Assembly (NCBI GenBank): GCA_028284545.1
Contig: JANQRN010000049.1
Location: 1-35,849, forward strand
DNA: 35,849 nucleotides
Origin: Rhodothermales bacterium
GTDB taxonomy: Bacteria > Bacteroidota > Rhodothermia > Rhodothermales > JABDKH01
Direction of reading: 5' to 3'
The position numbers and the translations under genes are program-made. The notes below the pieces were generated by a model. The model had not been told where the DNA came from. It saw only the letters and a program-made list of their open reading frames with translations, and did no database searches. This document shows, piece by piece, positions 27,874 to 35,849 of the stretch; position 1 is the stretch's first letter; the number at the start of each line of letters is the position of its first letter.

Positions 27874-29363
27874 GGAGCAACCTCCACGAACACCGGGCTT
27901 GCCCAGGCCATCTGACCGTTTCGCTGCCTCACTCGCGGATAGAGATAGTGGTTGCCCGGAGACAACTGAATCTGCTCGGTTGCAGAAAGCATCGTAGACC
28001 CTTCGCGCACCAACCGGTGCCAGAGATAACTCTCTGCAGGAAACGGACCGGTGAATCCGGCGGCACTTGATTCGCTCAATTCTGCCGCCGTCACCGACCT
28101 GACGGCCTCGGCGGGCTGACGCAGGTGCAGATCGAAGACGGTGTCCTGCCCTCCGCGAAGCTGTAGCACAACCGCCTGATTCGGATTCTGGCGATATGCT
28201 CCCCTTCTCCCGGTGTACGACCTCACACGAAGCATGTGGGGGTCCTTCACCCTCACCGAGTGTCGCCGCTGTTCGTCAAACGGCCCCGACTGCAGGCAGG
28301 GAAAAGCAGCCTCTATGCGTCCCCGCCTGACTCCGATATCAAACTCCCAATCGCACACGCGGTCCAGGCTGAGGTCGCCCCACGGCCCCCAGCCATACTC
28401 GAACCGCACCTGAAAGGTGCCGTCGTCCCGTCTGCTGGCAGCGACATCGTCTTGCCCGAGTTGCAGGTGAACAGCACCGTCGACTACCAAATCTACGGAG
28501 TCGATCTCGTCGCGGGCGTTGACAATGACATCCGCCTGAACCTCGCCTGAGGAGCGTACCGTGGAACCCATGGGGCTGCCATCAACTTCAAAGACTATAG
28601 CGATACGGTCTCCCGTCAATGCAATCGTGCGCCGGGCCCGGATGCCCTCCATGATTGACGCTCGCGTGAGTTCGTCGGCCCAGACGCCAAGCAAGCCTTC
28701 ACCATATGCACCAGGAAACCCGCGGTGGTTATCGCTTGACGCGACGAAGCCAAATCGAAGGCCTCGGTCAAGGGCCGCTCGCGCGGTGTTCCGCGACACG
28801 CGGCCACCCATCGAGTGGTTGAAGTACGGAAACGGACCCGCGTCGTCTTCACTGTTGCCGTGCTCGGAGTATATCTCCACGACCGGAGAGCAAACCTCCT
28901 CGAATACGTCCCAGTTGACGCCACGATGACCGGTTGCGTACGCGAGGTGGTGCGGGATCATCAAGCCAGCGTGCGCAATTGTATACTCACGAAGCGCAGT
29001 GACGGTGTCAGGTGTTATCAACGGTGCAGACTCACCCGGCAGGATGACACAGTGGTCCCCAAAACGACTCGAGTGCCACTCGAACCCCAGGAACGACACA
29101 AACTCTCCGGCATTGTTGGCGGAGGCGTTCAGCTCCTGAACACGTGGCCAGGCCTCACGCAGCTTTTCGAATCCGGCAAGCCAGTGCTTTTCACGACCAC
29201 CCTCCATCTCGTGCATGTCGTGCCAACTCGAGTGCCCGGTAAAGGCAAAAAAGTCGAGATGCGAGCGAGCAATGTCGATTGACCGCTCCAGTGACCCAAG
29301 TCCGTAGCCGAGCGCGTTGTGGTTGTGGATGTCACCAAAGAAGAGCGCGCGGTCAGGTGTCAT
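27870..29363 (-). CDS. DUF3604 / PHP-like domain protein
   Basis: 497 aa; MTPDRALFFGDIHNHNALGYGLGSLERSIDIARSHLDFFAFTGHSSWHDM; GFVASSDNHRGFPGAYGEGLLGVWADELTRASIMEGIRARRTIALTGDRI. Confidence 0.8.
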   Translation of the reverse strand: MTPDRALFFGDIHNHNALGYGLGSLERSIDIARSHLDFFAFTGHSSWHDMHEMEGGREKHWLAGFEKLREAWPRVQELNASANNAGEFVSFLGFEWHSSRFGDHCVILPGESAPLITPDTVTALREYTIAHAGLMIPHHLAYATGHRGVNWDVFEEVCSPVVEIYSEHGNSEDDAGPFPYFNHSMGGRVSRNTARAALDRGLRFGFVASSDNHRGFPGAYGEGLLGVWADELTRASIMEGIRARRTIALTGDRIAIVFEVDGSPMGSTVRSSGEVQADVIVNARDEIDSVDLVVDGAVHLQLGQDDVAASRRDDGTFQVRFEYGWGPWGDLSLDRVCDWEFDIGVRRGRIEAAFPCLQSGPFDEQRRHSVRVKDPHMLRVRSYTGRRGAYRQNPNQAVVLQLRGGQDTVFDLHLRQPAEAVRSVTAAELSESSAAGFTGPFPAESYLWHRLVREGSTMLSATEQIQLSPGNHYLYPRVRQRNGQMAWASPVFVEVAP

Positions 29364-31486
29364 ACGCGCACCTCGAACTCTGGCACCCGCCCGGTGTCGG
29401 TGAACGAGACGAACGCCTGCCCGAATTGCGTGGCAACCTGCGCGCGGTAGTCCACGCCACTCTGCTCAAGCGCGACCTGCGGTGCGGGCGAGCTGTCCCG
29501 CATCGGAACGAGCAGGGTCAACAAACCGACTGTGGTCTCAGGTGTCTGAGTCGACACTTCAACAAAGGGATGCTTTACCGCCTCGTCTTCAGGAATGGGC
29601 AACTGAGAGGCGACCACCGACACGCCGCTGCTGCTCGCACAGTGGCCTTCCAGTCGCGCAAGCGGGCGCATGATCTCAAACGTCGACCCCGACGCGCTCA
29701 CTTTTCCATCGTTCCGATGGTTCATCCCGAAGTACCTGGCCTGAATTCGCGATGCAGCGCTCCTCTTCTCCACCTTGTCAAAAACGGCGATCAGCGGCAA
29801 CGCGTGTACCACCAGCACGGTGCGCATGACCATCGCGATGTCGTCATTCACCATTGCGTACGCCTCGGTGGCATCGCTCGCCCACCACGAGTAGCCGCGA
29901 CGTTCGCTTTTTCGAACGAGACGCGCACGAGCCAACGAGGCGTTGGTGCCTTCTGAGCCGTCGTGGTACTGGTGACCTGCTCCGTCGACAAGCAGGGCGC
30001 TGTGCCCAGCGGTCGTCCGCATCATCCAGCGGGGATCGCGCCACGCGTACGGTGGGCGATAGGGATCAGCGATCAGATGTTCACCGAAGCACTTCACTAT
30101 TATGCTGTTGCGATCGGCGTGTTCGTGGTTGCCAGGACCGCCACTCCGCATCGCTACTGTGAGGTCGTCGGGCCGGTACCCGGTGCGCGCGACAATCCAG
30201 TCCAGGTCTGATCGCCAGAGCGTCGGACCATTGCGTGCCGGTTCCGGCTGAACTCGCTGATCGTACCACATCAGGGCCCACTCGTCGTGTTCGCCGCCGA
30301 GCTCTGTGCCAAACCACTGCGCCCTGCCGTCTTCCAGGTTGGCGGCAATCCACATCGCGACGGCCGTCCGTTTCGGATGTCCTGCTTCACCTGACTTCAC
30401 GTTTCCGTTGTCACCGAAGTTCACGATGTCGTACGGATCGTCTGCCGTTGGCATGGACATGCCGACAGCAAAGTCGACGTACCCGTGCCAGTTGATCATG
30501 TCCGTCAAGTCCGCGAGATCAAATCGCTTCAGGATCGACGTAGCCTTCAGAATATTGAGTGCCGTATAGTTGGCGTAGGACACTCCTTCATGGTAGGAGC
30601 CATCGCTCTCGAAGAAGCCGCCAAAGGAACTCAGGCTGAACACCGCCTGCTCGATCCAACGCTCTGTGTCGGGGTCGCCACCGAACTGCCGGTCGTAGCA
30701 AACGGCGCCAATTGCGAGTGCTGAGGCCGGGACGGCCTTCAGGTTGGTCGAGTCGAGGATAATGTGGCGCCGCGAGAGGTCCACCCGATCTTCCGGTCGG
30801 TGTTCGAAGTAGGTACTCGTCTCATCGCGAGTCCAGCCCACCACGCGATCGGGGTAGCGCATACCCCAGATACTCCGGAAGCACGGCTCGCAGCCCTTGT
30901 CTTTCATCGTCCCAATCCAGGCTTGGCGCTCCTGGTCGTCGACCAGCGACCCGAGCCAGTCTGAGCACACCGCAACGGCGATTAGGGTACTCGAGGCGCG
31001 CTGGATACCGACAACGTCCTCACCAGCCTCGAGGAAGTAGTCCCACCTGTCAAACTTCATTATTGTGCGTATACACTCGGCCGACAGTTCGCCGGCGTCG
31101 CGGTCATCGGTCATGAGGAACAGCATCGCCAGTTCCTGCGCGGCATCGCTCAACCGCACGATGTGGAACAACTGATCGTTGTACCGAACCTCCTCAGCGA
31201 TAAACCGCCGCAAATCGTCGCGGTCTATGGATGCCAGCCGCTCCCGGAGACTGCTGAACGCGTCGGACTCGAAGTTGCGCCGCATTCGTACGAGGTCAGC
31301 GGAATCGAAGAACAGTCCGTACGCAAGTTCGCCGTCGCGTACGTCGCGATTACTTTGCGCGTGGCCGCCAGGAAGCAAGTCGTCTGCCGACCGGTGCCAG
31401 AACGAACTCGCCAGCGACAATCCGGCAACGGTCACCGGACCACGCCCCAGTACTTCAGTCAGAAATCTCCTGCGGGAAACGGGCAT
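29360..31486 (-). CDS. Heparinase II/III family protein with a Tat-like signal
   Basis: ~708 aa; MPVSRRRFLTEVLGRGPVTVAGLSLASS (SRRRFL); GGPGNHEHADRNSIIVKCFGEHLIADPYRPPYAWRDPRWMMRTTAGHSALLVDGAGHQ. ATG 31484-31486 with upstream AGGAG; the track start at 31543 overlaps the divergent gene. Confidence 0.87.
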   Translation of the reverse strand: MPVSRRRFLTEVLGRGPVTVAGLSLASSFWHRSADDLLPGGHAQSNRDVRDGELAYGLFFDSADLVRMRRNFESDAFSSLRERLASIDRDDLRRFIAEEVRYNDQLFHIVRLSDAAQELAMLFLMTDDRDAGELSAECIRTIMKFDRWDYFLEAGEDVVGIQRASSTLIAVAVCSDWLGSLVDDQERQAWIGTMKDKGCEPCFRSIWGMRYPDRVVGWTRDETSTYFEHRPEDRVDLSRRHIILDSTNLKAVPASALAIGAVCYDRQFGGDPDTERWIEQAVFSLSSFGGFFESDGSYHEGVSYANYTALNILKATSILKRFDLADLTDMINWHGYVDFAVGMSMPTADDPYDIVNFGDNGNVKSGEAGHPKRTAVAMWIAANLEDGRAQWFGTELGGEHDEWALMWYDQRVQPEPARNGPTLWRSDLDWIVARTGYRPDDLTVAMRSGGPGNHEHADRNSIIVKCFGEHLIADPYRPPYAWRDPRWMMRTTAGHSALLVDGAGHQYHDGSEGTNASLARARLVRKSERRGYSWWASDATEAYAMVNDDIAMVMRTVLVVHALPLIAVFDKVEKRSAASRIQARYFGMNHRNDGKVSASGSTFEIMRPLARLEGHCASSSGVSVVASQLPIPEDEAVKHPFVEVSTQTPETTVGLLTLLVPMRDSSPAPQVALEQSGVDYRAQVATQFGQAFVSFTDTGRVPEFEVRV

Positions 31487-31542
31487 ATCTTCCACTCCTA
31501 TATTGCGCAACCCCATTCTAACCCCCGCGCGCCAATCCGGCA

Positions 31543-33369
31543 ATGAACGAACTCGACTACGCCGTTGTCGCTGTTTATGGCGCCCTGGTGCTCTCCGCGG
31601 GGTTCGTTGTGTCTCGTTTCAACAAGAAAACGAGCGACTACTTCAAGGGAGGCGGTAGCATCCCATGGGGGCTTTCTGCGGTGTCCCTCTTCATTTCGGG
31701 GTTCTCCGCATTCATGTTTGTCGGTGCTGCGGGCTTCGCGTATCGCAACGGCTCAGCCGCGATCGTGCTCTTCAGCCTGGCCGCCCCCGCCTACATGTTT
31801 GGCTACTTCCTGTACGGCAGACTCTGGCGCCGCACTCGGCTCGATACGCCGATGCAGTTTCTCACGCGACGTTACTCGGCCGGCACCACCTACTTCTACA
31901 CGCTGTTCTCGGTCATTCCGAACGTGCTGGTCCTGGGCATATCTATATACACGCTCTGCGTCTTCATCGCGACCGCGTTTGGTTTCCACGACGCCACGTT
32001 TACCGTAGCCGGCGCCTCGTTGTCTGGAATACAGACGTGCATGCTCGTCGCCGGCCTCGTGATCCTCGCCTATACACTGCTGGGCGGTCTCTGGGCGGTC
32101 ATGGTAACCGACTCCCTCCAGTTCATCGTCCTCTTCATCGCCTCACTGATCGTCCTGCCGGTCGCTTACCTGTTCCTCGGCGATGGCTCCATTGGCAGCG
32201 GTGTCTCGCGACTGATCAACGAAGCACCCGACGGTTTTCTCGGGCTGAAGCTCAAAGACCGCCCCTCACTCTTCTGGGTTGCTTACGGAATCAACATTGT
32301 ACTCGGGTACAACGTTAACTGGCATATCGCGCAGCGGTACTATAGCGTGCCAGACGAACGCGATACGCGCAAGATGGCGAAATGGTGTGCGATTCTAAGC
32401 CTGATACTGCCGTTAATGTGGATCCTGCCAGTACTCGCCTCTCGCGTGCTGTATCCGGATCTCGCTTCCATGTTTCCCCAACTTGCCGAACCCACCGAAG
32501 CTGCGTTCGTGGCGCTGGCACTCGACGTGCTGCCACACGGCATGCTGGGAATAATCGTATCCGCGATGTTCGCCGCAACGATGAGTTCCGCGGATACGTC
32601 GCTCAACTGGCTAGCCGCGGTCGTTACCAAAGACGCCTACGTGCCGATTCGCACCCGAGTCGCCGGCAGGGCGCCGTCAGAGCGAACGCAACTCATCTTC
32701 GGGAAACTCAGCGTTGCTGCGATGGGACTCATCGCGATCTGGATTGCCTTCAACATGGAGAAGCTGGGGGGCGTCTTTGACGTACACACCAAGGCATCGT
32801 CACTGTACAGCGCTCCGATGTTCATCCCCGTCATGCTGGGGCTCGTAATCACACGCACTCCCTGGTGGTCAGGCGTCGCCTCGTTTGCGTTCGGCGTGGT
32901 ATCAATCGTAGCCGTTAGTCTGCTCGCCAACCTTTCGCAGGGGATGCCGGCGGATTCCCTGGCCGTAGTGTTTACCGATATCAATTTGAGGTTGTTCGGG
33001 ATGGACGTCACACGGTACGAGCTGCAGATGTTGACGGGCATAATTTCGACAACCGCTTTCTTCTTTGCGTCCACACTTGTCAAGAGGCGCGAGGGCGCCT
33101 ACGCAGACCGGGTCGCAGCCTTCGAACGCGATCTCATGACTCCAGCGTTTGCGGATGAGTCCGGCCCGCGCAACCTACGGGGCTTGACGGCCTACCAGCT
33201 TGTGGGGCGCCTGTCACTGATCATTGGCGGGATGCTCATTCTGGCTGTTCTTCCAACGATGCGAGACCCGGGTTGGGTACTCAACCTCGTGGGCGGATTG
33301 CTGGCTGCCGGCTTTGGCTACACCGTACTTGCCGGCGTCAGAAAACTGCGGGCAGAGTTCGAGGAGTAG
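31543..33369 (+). CDS. Sodium:solute symporter (SSS family)
   Basis: 608 aa; MNELDYAVVAVYGALVLSAGFVVSRFNKKTSDYFKGGGSIPWGLSAVSLFISGFSAFMFVGAAGFAYRNG; NWHIAQRYYSVPDERDTRKMA. Confidence 0.93.
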   Translation: MNELDYAVVAVYGALVLSAGFVVSRFNKKTSDYFKGGGSIPWGLSAVSLFISGFSAFMFVGAAGFAYRNGSAAIVLFSLAAPAYMFGYFLYGRLWRRTRLDTPMQFLTRRYSAGTTYFYTLFSVIPNVLVLGISIYTLCVFIATAFGFHDATFTVAGASLSGIQTCMLVAGLVILAYTLLGGLWAVMVTDSLQFIVLFIASLIVLPVAYLFLGDGSIGSGVSRLINEAPDGFLGLKLKDRPSLFWVAYGINIVLGYNVNWHIAQRYYSVPDERDTRKMAKWCAILSLILPLMWILPVLASRVLYPDLASMFPQLAEPTEAAFVALALDVLPHGMLGIIVSAMFAATMSSADTSLNWLAAVVTKDAYVPIRTRVAGRAPSERTQLIFGKLSVAAMGLIAIWIAFNMEKLGGVFDVHTKASSLYSAPMFIPVMLGLVITRTPWWSGVASFAFGVVSIVAVSLLANLSQGMPADSLAVVFTDINLRLFGMDVTRYELQMLTGIISTTAFFFASTLVKRREGAYADRVAAFERDLMTPAFADESGPRNLRGLTAYQLVGRLSLIIGGMLILAVLPTMRDPGWVLNLVGGLLAAGFGYTVLAGVRKLRAEFEE

Positions 33370-33396
33370 CTCGCGCAACACAAAACGCCTCGCCCA

Positions 33397-34374
33397 ATGT
33401 TAGAATCAACAGCAGCCAGGACGATTGTCGTGAGCGCCGTCCAGCTCTGGTCGAGTCTGGAGCACACCCCGGACGCGAATCGCGAACATGCCCTCGCGAT
33501 GGCCCGGCGCGCGGCAATGCCGGCAAGCCCCAAAGTGCCCCGGCCCGACCTCGTCGTTATGCCGGAGAGCGTCGCCATGCTGTGCTACCCGGACGGTCGC
33601 CCCGACTTCACGTATCGCGATGTCGCGGATCCGATACCGGGCAAGCTCGCGTCATCGTTCGCTTCGATCGCGCGCGACACGGGCGTAAACCTGGTGGTCG
33701 GACTAATAGAGGACCGCGGGCCAGACCATCCCTGTCAAAACACGGCGCTCGTATTCAACAGGGCAGGGATTTTGGTTGGCCGATACGACAAGACTCACGA
33801 ACCCGACATCTGCCGCAGTGAACAAGACGCTGGTGTCGGAAGCGAAGTCCCCGTGTTTGACCTCGACATTGGCCGGGTAGGGATCATGATCTGCTGGGAC
33901 CTGATCTCGCCAGAGATCGCACAAATCCTGATGCTTAAGGGGGCCGACCTGATCTGCTTTCCGCATATGATCGGACTTCCGACTGTCGCCAGTTTCGCAA
34001 CCACCCTGCGAGCTAGAGCAATCGACACTGGTCTGCCACTCGTGGCGGCAGGAATGCGCGACGCCCACAATCATAACGGCTGTCAGGATGGGATCTGCCC
34101 GACGTGCATACTCGACGAGACGGGAAACATCATCGCGCAGACTGACCAGGCCGCGGCCGACGTCGTCACCGCTCCCGTGACACTAAGGAGCGACGCGGCC
34201 AATCGCCGACGCGTCGCGGCGTCAAACCAGGACCGGCGGCTCGATGTCTATGCCCGGGAATACGCCCGTCTGAGCAACGACAGCAACAACGATCGCGACA
34301 ACAAAAGCGGCAACAAAAGCGGCAACAAAAGCGGCAACGACAGAAGTAACGATCAGGCCCGTCGGCACGACTAG
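33397..34374 (+). CDS. Carbon-nitrogen hydrolase (nitrilase superfamily) with an Asn/Ser/Lys-rich repetitive C-terminal tail
   Basis: 325 aa; Glu/Lys/Cys motifs: VVMPESVAML, GRYDKTHEPD, GIMICWDLISPEIAQILMLKGADLICFPH; tail SNDSNNDRDNKSGNKSGNKSGNDRSNDQ. Confidence 0.9.
   Translation: MLESTAARTIVVSAVQLWSSLEHTPDANREHALAMARRAAMPASPKVPRPDLVVMPESVAMLCYPDGRPDFTYRDVADPIPGKLASSFASIARDTGVNLVVGLIEDRGPDHPCQNTALVFNRAGILVGRYDKTHEPDICRSEQDAGVGSEVPVFDLDIGRVGIMICWDLISPEIAQILMLKGADLICFPHMIGLPTVASFATTLRARAIDTGLPLVAAGMRDAHNHNGCQDGICPTCILDETGNIIAQTDQAAADVVTAPVTLRSDAANRRRVAASNQDRRLDVYAREYARLSNDSNNDRDNKSGNKSGNKSGNDRSNDQARRHD
34303..34338 (+). repeat. 12-bp in-frame tandem repeat (aaaagcggcaac x3, encoding KSGN x3)
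   Basis: Read directly; three identical 12-mers in the C-terminal tail of the C-N hydrolase. Confidence 0.95.
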
Positions 34375-34399
34375 CCTCGACGGTACGACCGCGAGGGCG

Positions 34400-35849
34400 T
34401 CAACGCAATACGATCATCTGTCGCGTGTCAGCCTGCCCGCCCGCCACCAACCGGTAGTAGTAAACGCCGTCTGCAAGATCGGTCGCTGAGATAGTAACGT
34501 TGTGCTCACCAACACCAACGTGCCCGAGCGCCATTGTTTTCAGTCGACGACCGAGGATGTCGTGGATCTCCAGACTGACGTCTCCTGTCCGCCCAACTTC
34601 GAAGCGAACGGTCGTCCGCGAACGCAATGGGTTCGGATAGTTCTGGTACAACCTCAGGCTACGAGGCGCCTCACGTTCGACCGCCGTCGCGCCCTGGGCG
34701 ATGTACGAACGAATCCACTCCAGAGCCGGTCGCTCCTCTCCACCCGCGCGCACCAGGAATGCATCCTGGGTCGTACGCCAGTGGCCCACTCGCCATCCCC
34801 ACATCGTCACGCCCTCGACAGCCGGATGCTCCCACAGGACAGGGAAGATCCGCTGCATATCGCGGAGCTGGTTTGCATCCGAAACTGCGTCGGAGATCAG
34901 ACCGTTGCCACTCGGGTCACCGTCGACGTCGAACTCGGTGATCTGTATCGGCAGCCCGGTTGCTGCCAGCAGGTCCAGCACCGCAGCGATCGGCGCTCCC
35001 GGGCGTGTCGAGAACGCGTGTCCCTGAATACCAATCTTGTCGACGAGATTGCGGTCTGCCAGTAGGTTGACGATATCGAGATACCTGTTGGCCTCCGCGG
35101 TGTTGCTGAGGATTCCGAAGTCATTAATGACAAGCGGAGTGCCCTCTGGAAAGATATCGCGCGCCATCTCGAACGCGGTGATGACCCAATCCCACCCCGT
35201 GGTCCCTGAACCACCAAGCGCTTCGACATAGTTTCCACTTCCCGCATCTCCAGGCTGGTCGCTTGGCGGATCGTGCAGCGGTTCGTTCACCACTTCCACA
35301 AAATCAAGGTCTGGATAGCGAGCCGCTACCGCACGAAACCACTCGTCGATCTCGGCGAGCTGCTCGTTAGCCGGCAACGACGCGATCCACTCGGGTTGTT
35401 GGTTACCCCAAACCAGGACATGGAACCGGAACGGTAGGCCGTTATCCTTCGCGAGCGCGTACGCGGCATCAAGCGCGTCCCAGTTCATCACGTCGCGGGT
35501 GGCTTCAACACTCCCCCACTTGCCGGCGTTCTCGGGCGTCACCTGGTTCCAGTAGTACTCGAAGTAAGGTCGTTGCGCCGGACTGTACAGGTTACCCAGG
35601 AACTTGCCAGCCCCCTCAGCCAATCTCTCGTCCGGGAGATTGGGCGGTGCCGGCGCGACGATCTTGAGATCGTCAAGGTAGATGACGTCACCGACGTTAC
35701 TCGCAAACGAGAGATGAATGGGAGCTCGTACGACGGTCTCCGCGTCGTCGATGATGAACTCGAAGGAAAATTCCTGCCAATCTGTAGTGACCGTCTGCTC
35801 GGTAAGCCTTCCATACTCCATGAACGACTGGTTGCCTACGGTGAAGCTT
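34400..35849 (-). CDS. GH10 endo-1,4-beta-xylanase-like secreted protein with a CBM-like N-terminal part and a T9SS type A sorting domain; 5' end beyond the right edge
   Basis: [14 protein letters not shown] (acid/base), [12 protein letters not shown] (nucleophile), [37 protein letters not shown]-term [37 protein letters not shown]...[22 protein letters not shown]. The frame stays open upstream of the track ATG (35821) as [13 protein letters not shown], so the true start is outside the window. Confidence 0.92.
   Translation of the reverse strand, partial: SFTVGNQSFMEYGRLTEQTVTTDWQEFSFEFIIDDAETVVRAPIHLSFASNVGDVIYLDDLKIVAPAPPNLPDERLAEGAGKFLGNLYSPAQRPYFEYYWNQVTPENAGKWGSVEATRDVMNWDALDAAYALAKDNGLPFRFHVLVWGNQQPEWIASLPANEQLAEIDEWFRAVAARYPDLDFVEVVNEPLHDPPSDQPGDAGSGNYVEALGGSGTTGWDWVITAFEMARDIFPEGTPLVINDFGILSNTAEANRYLDIVNLLADRNLVDKIGIQGHAFSTRPGAPIAAVLDLLAATGLPIQITEFDVDGDPSGNGLISDAVSDANQLRDMQRIFPVLWEHPAVEGVTMWGWRVGHWRTTQDAFLVRAGGEERPALEWIRSYIAQGATAVEREAPRSLRLYQNYPNPLRSRTTVRFEVGRTGDVSLEIHDILGRRLKTMALGHVGVGEHNVTISATDLADGVYYYRLVAGGQADTRQMIVLR

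Noticed and set aside
1-35849. Search for CRISPR arrays, tRNA/rRNA genes, transposases, integrases, phage genes, toxin-antitoxin or recognisable defence genes
   Set aside because: None seen by eye. RecQ alone, next to a metabolic enzyme, is not evidence of a defence system, and the 13-bp array lacks the unique spacers of a CRISPR.

Overview
This is a protein-coding-dense, high-GC bacterial chromosomal window. I see no tRNA, rRNA, CRISPR array, transposase or phage gene. Several secreted proteins end in Bacteroidota-type T9SS (type A) sorting domains (QNFPNP ... VR-COOH). That, plus the gene style, suggests a Rhodothermia/Balneolia-like or otherwise T9SS-bearing organism; this is inference only. 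Contents from left to right: a 5'-complete, window-truncated CotH-kinase/lamin-tail secreted protein that is missing from the ORF track; an RraA-like/mannonate dehydratase-like pair; a VOC protein; an amidase lipoprotein; a T9SS protein; a flavodoxin-like protein; an SSS symporter; a GyrI-like protein; a TM2 protein; RecQ; a PEP mutase/ICL-family protein; an orphan lipoprotein; a NAGPA-type phosphodiester glycosidase; a T9SS FnIII-like protein; three tightly coupled amidohydrolase-fold genes; a di-heme peroxidase plus an FnIII-like lipoprotein; a 5-gene heparinase II/III - DUF3604/PHP-like - GNAT - TSUP - ureohydrolase operon divergent from an SSS symporter + C-N hydrolase pair; and a GH10 xylanase-like T9SS protein running off the right edge. 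The observations most worth following up are: (1) a 13-bp tandem array (9 contiguous copies plus degenerate copies) that appears to have grown out of the stop-codon end of one gene and abuts the start of the next; (2) an amidohydrolase triad in which only the middle member keeps the metal ligands; (3) the translationally coupled heparinase/DUF3604/GNAT module with a divergent transporter and nitrilase; (4) a perfect 18-bp palindrome in a divergent promoter region. All family calls come from motif reading, with no database search.
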